A stretch of 64,000 bases of DNA, taken from NCBI GenBank assembly GCA_965279285.1, contig OZ257148.1, positions 744,001 through 808,000 on the forward strand, in the 5' to 3' direction. Within the stretch, counting starts at the first letter, position 1. The number at the start of each line of letters is the position of its first letter. The stretch is from G965279335 sp965279285 (GTDB lineage: Bacteria > Pseudomonadota > Gammaproteobacteria > DSM-16500). The notes under the pieces are model-generated. The model ran no database searches. It saw only the letters and a program-made list of their open reading frames with translations, and was not told the DNA's origin. Made by a program: the position numbers and the translations under genes. Below, piece by piece: positions 61,460-64,000 of the stretch.

Positions 61460-62176
61460 ATGCCAAAAGACTACGCGAAATACAATGCTAAGCGCCGAGC
61501 ATCGAAAAAGAAAAATCGATATTTGGAGTTATTTGCTATTCTTTTTCTTTTGCTGGTGATTGGTATCGGCAGTTATTGGGTTTACGTGCATAAATTGCGT
61601 GATGGATTGGCGCAGAGTTCTCAGTTTTCTCATGCCTGGGCTAACTTGCAGTCGTTCTTGCATCGCTCAAAAAAACCCGTGGAATTATCAGCCATAGAAC
61701 AAGCAAAGGCAGTAGCTGCAGCGCAAGCAGAGGTGCAATTTAATTTTTATGATGAATTGCCTCATATGCAGGTCACGGCTACTCGTGTCGATGATGCTAC
61801 AGTGATTGCTCGAGCACCGGTTACTCGTTCAGATACACCTGTTCAGCCGCCTATTACTGATTTAGCTTCAGCCCCGCATGTATTACCTGCTTTAAGTCCG
61901 GTTGCTGCTGCGAGTGCAGCAGCGCCTGCTAGCCCAGTAAAAAAAGCGCAATCTTCAAGCTATTTTCTAAAAATAGGCAATTTTAAGGACAAAAATGAAG
62001 CCGGTGAAATGCGGATTTCTCTTTTGTTAATGGGAATTGATGTTGAGCTTGATCAACTTGGAGATAGTTATTATTTACGGCTAGGCATTTTTCCGAATAA
62101 TGTAAAAGCAAAAGAAGCGCAGAAACGGTTACAACAAAAAGGTATTGAAAGCACGATAGAGCAGATTGCCTTGTAA
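61460..62176 (+). CDS. SPOR-domain membrane protein (FtsN-like)
   Basis: About 239 aa. The start one base after the argS stop gives a short basic cytoplasmic tail (PKDYAKYNAKRRASKKKN), one membrane helix (YLELFAILFLLLVIGIGSYWVYV), a Pro/Ala-rich periplasmic linker and a C-terminal SPOR domain (SYFLKIGNFKDKNEAGEMRISLLL...YYLRLGIFPNNVKAKEAQKRLQQKG) that binds denuded septal peptidoglycan. Position between argS and hslV is where ftsN lies in enterics and many relatives, which supports a division role. Confidence 0.85.
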   Translation: MPKDYAKYNAKRRASKKKNRYLELFAILFLLLVIGIGSYWVYVHKLRDGLAQSSQFSHAWANLQSFLHRSKKPVELSAIEQAKAVAAAQAEVQFNFYDELPHMQVTATRVDDATVIARAPVTRSDTPVQPPITDLASAPHVLPALSPVAAASAAAPASPVKKAQSSSYFLKIGNFKDKNEAGEMRISLLLMGIDVELDQLGDSYYLRLGIFPNNVKAKEAQKRLQQKGIESTIEQIAL

Positions 62177-62235
62177 AACCCTATCTTCTCCCCCATATTA
62201 TATTTTTGGGTTATTGATATAAAAAAGGAGTCCCT

Positions 62236-62775
62236 TTGGAACAATATCGCGGCACAACAATAGTCTCAGTGCGTCGTAAAGGTGTGGTTGTCATTGGCGG
62301 TGACGGACAGGTTACTATGGGCCATACGATTATGAAATCCAATGCCCGTAAGGTGCGACGTTTATACAACAACAAGGTTATTGCCGGTTTTGCAGGTGGT
62401 ACCGCCGATGCTTTTACTTTATTTGAACGTTTTGAAGCAAAATTAGAGACTCATCAAGGTAATTTAGTCAGAGCTGCGGTTGAGATGGCGAAAGATTGGC
62501 GTACAGATCGAGTTTTACGACGCTTAGAGGCTTTATTAGCCGTTGCTGATACGAAGGCATCATTGATTATTACAGGGAATGGCGATGTAATTGAGCCAGA
62601 GGATGGTTTGATTGCTATTGGATCAGGGGGGCCGTATGCAAAATCAGCAGCTCAAGCACTACTAGATAATACCGAGCTAGATGCTAAATCGATCGTAGAA
62701 AAATCATTAGGAATTGCAGCATCCATCTGTATCTACACGAATCAGAATTACACCATAGAAACCCTCGAAGAGTAA
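62236..62775 (+). CDS. hslV: ATP-dependent protease peptidase subunit HslV
   Basis: A 179-aa proteasome-like subunit. The start is TTG, supported by AAGGAG 5 bases upstream. After a six-residue propeptide (MEQYRG) the sequence TTIVSVRRKGVVVIGGDGQVTMG gives the N-terminal catalytic Thr that is exposed by processing. KVRRLYNNKVIAGFAGGTADAFTLFERFE and GNGDVIEPEDGLIAIGSGG are standard. Partner HslU is encoded next. Confidence 0.97.
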   Translation: MEQYRGTTIVSVRRKGVVVIGGDGQVTMGHTIMKSNARKVRRLYNNKVIAGFAGGTADAFTLFERFEAKLETHQGNLVRAAVEMAKDWRTDRVLRRLEALLAVADTKASLIITGNGDVIEPEDGLIAIGSGGPYAKSAAQALLDNTELDAKSIVEKSLGIAASICIYTNQNYTIETLEE

Positions 62776-62793
62776 ACAATAGAGAATAATACT

Positions 62794-64000
62794 ATGTCAG
62801 ATATGACACCAAAAGAAATTGTAAATGAATTAGATAGACATATTGTCGGTCAGCCAGGCGCAAAACGAGCTGTTGCTATTGCCTTACGTAATCGTTGGCG
62901 GCGTATGCAGTTATCTTCGCCTTTGCGTGATGAAATTATGCCGAAAAATATTTTGATGATAGGGCCGACGGGTGTTGGTAAAACAGAAATAGCACGACGT
63001 TTGGCAAAATTAGCCGATGCACCATTTATTAAAATTGAAGCCACTAAGTTTACTGAGGTGGGTTATGTTGGCCGTGATGTAGAGTCTATTATTCGTGACC
63101 TTGTGGATATGGCTGTTAAAATGATGCGTGAAAAACAAATGGCGAAAGTGCAAAAAGAAGCAGAGCGTGCTGCAGAAGAGCGTATTCTCGATGCTTTATT
63201 GCGCCCGGCACGAAGTTTTGTTGGTGAGCCTCAGGTTCCTACAGAGCCAGTGGACTCAACAACACGCCAATTATTTCGAAAAAAATTGCGAGCGGGTGAA
63301 TTAAGCGATAAAGAAATTGAAATCGAAGTTTCTGCTGCACCTATTGGTGTTGAAATTATGGCTCCGCCAGGAATGGAAGAAATGACAAATCAGTTACAAA
63401 GTATGTTTCAAAATCTTTCTACTGATCGAAAAAAAAATCGCAAATTAAAAATTAAAGATGCACAAAAATTTCTTCGTGAAGAAGAAGCAACTAAATTAAT
63501 TGACGATGAAGATTTAAAAACCCGAGCTTTAAAAAGTGTTGAACAAAATGGTATTGTATTTTTAGATGAAATCGACAAAATCGCCAAGCGTTCTGAACAA
63601 TCGGGAGCTGATGTGTCGCGCGAGGGTGTGCAGCGTGATTTATTACCGTTAATTGAAGGCTCAACAGTAACAACGAAGTATGGCATGGTTCGTACGGATC
63701 ATATTTTATTTATTGCTTCAGGCGCTTTTCATTATGCGAAACCATCAGATTTAATTCCCGAGTTACAGGGGCGATTACCGATTCGTGTTGAGCTTAAGGC
63801 ATTAAGTATTGATGATTTTGTTCGCATATTAACGGAACCGACATCTTCTTTAACCGAGCAATATATTGCTTTAATGGGTACAGAAGGCGTGACGATACAG
63901 TTTTTGCCGGAAGGTGTGCGTAGGATTGCAGAGGTGGCATGGCATGTTAATGAGCGAACAGAGAATATTGGCGCGCGACGTTTACATACGGTGATGGAGC
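62794..64000 (+). CDS. hslU: ATP-dependent protease ATPase subunit HslU (3' end outside window)
   Basis: About 402 codons are present; the frame is open at the right edge. ELDRHIVGQPGAKRAVAIALRNRWRR, Walker A IGPTGVGKTEIARRLA, KFTEVGYVGRDVESIIRDL, Walker B IVFLDEIDKIAK and sensor region NERTENIGARRLHT identify HslU, the AAA+ unfoldase feeding HslV. The charged I-domain lies between Walker A and B. Starts 18 bases after hslV. Confidence 0.97.
   Translation, partial: MSDMTPKEIVNELDRHIVGQPGAKRAVAIALRNRWRRMQLSSPLRDEIMPKNILMIGPTGVGKTEIARRLAKLADAPFIKIEATKFTEVGYVGRDVESIIRDLVDMAVKMMREKQMAKVQKEAERAAEERILDALLRPARSFVGEPQVPTEPVDSTTRQLFRKKLRAGELSDKEIEIEVSAAPIGVEIMAPPGMEEMTNQLQSMFQNLSTDRKKNRKLKIKDAQKFLREEEATKLIDDEDLKTRALKSVEQNGIVFLDEIDKIAKRSEQSGADVSREGVQRDLLPLIEGSTVTTKYGMVRTDHILFIASGAFHYAKPSDLIPELQGRLPIRVELKALSIDDFVRILTEPTSSLTEQYIALMGTEGVTIQFLPEGVRRIAEVAWHVNERTENIGARRLHTVME

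Overview
The window is a low-GC, gene-dense chromosomal segment of a gammaproteobacterium. Several gene neighbourhoods are classic for that class: ygfB-pepP-ubiH, trxA-rho, rsmA with apaH, dprA-smg-topA, argS-SPOR-hslVU, groES-groEL beside dsbD, and metNIQ. A thermolysin-type secreted protease, a ferrooxidans-type gshA next to gshB, and five long lineage-specific proteins that look like secretion-system substrates suggest the order Legionellales (Legionella/Coxiella/Aquicella/Berkiella-like). That placement is an inference; no rRNA or tRNA gene was recognised in the window.

Layout. Positions 1-5 kb are accessory: a type IV toxin-antitoxin pair (AbiEi cut by the left edge, then AbiEii), a small acidic ORF, a VanX/DdpX-type dipeptidase, and a HipA-like kinase overlapping a HIRAN-type partner. 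At 5-8 kb lies arnC-arnD plus a stand-alone ArnA-type formyltransferase (lipid A or undecaprenyl-sugar modification). At 8-13 kb are a flavin reductase, a 470-aa unknown, a PTPS-family pterin enzyme, MidA and a pteridine reductase. At 13-16 kb is an ABC importer (fused permease plus ATPase). At 16-26 kb come the M4 protease, a FUSC transporter, an EVE protein, rho, trxA, an ACP, ubiH, pepP, ygfB and folA. At 26-36 kb are a membrane-segment unknown, apaH, rsmA, a Sel1 lipoprotein, metQIN, pncB-trmB, a Cys-rich lipoprotein and an outer-membrane barrel. At 36-47.6 kb are hemW, mdh, a ZIP transporter, an M50 protease, a membrane protein, groESL with CIRCE and sigma-32 signals, and dsbD-gshA-gshB. 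At 48-55.4 kb is an island of three very large unknown proteins. At 55.6-64 kb are dprA-smg-topA, argS, a SPOR protein, hslV and the start of hslU.

The strongest unexplained structure is a family of 19 long-palindrome elements (about 80-180 bp), all between genes and absent inside tight operons. Those with intact ends run GTAAC(T)ATTCAGCAG...CTGCTGAATAGTTAC. Two unrelated cores (type A and type B) share these ends. Five copies have perfect 8-bp direct repeats at both sides and several others have 8-bp repeats with one mismatch, so these are transposed non-autonomous elements (MITE-like). The two arms of a copy co-vary: arm sequences differ between copies yet stay complementary within a copy. 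Several copies sit exactly at stop codons of neighbouring genes.

The second notable item is the 48-55 kb island. Its first two genes overlap by one base and encode proteins that share a C-terminal domain I do not recognise (FWSGQxxxFW). The first also carries a perfect-period 58-codon tandem repeat.
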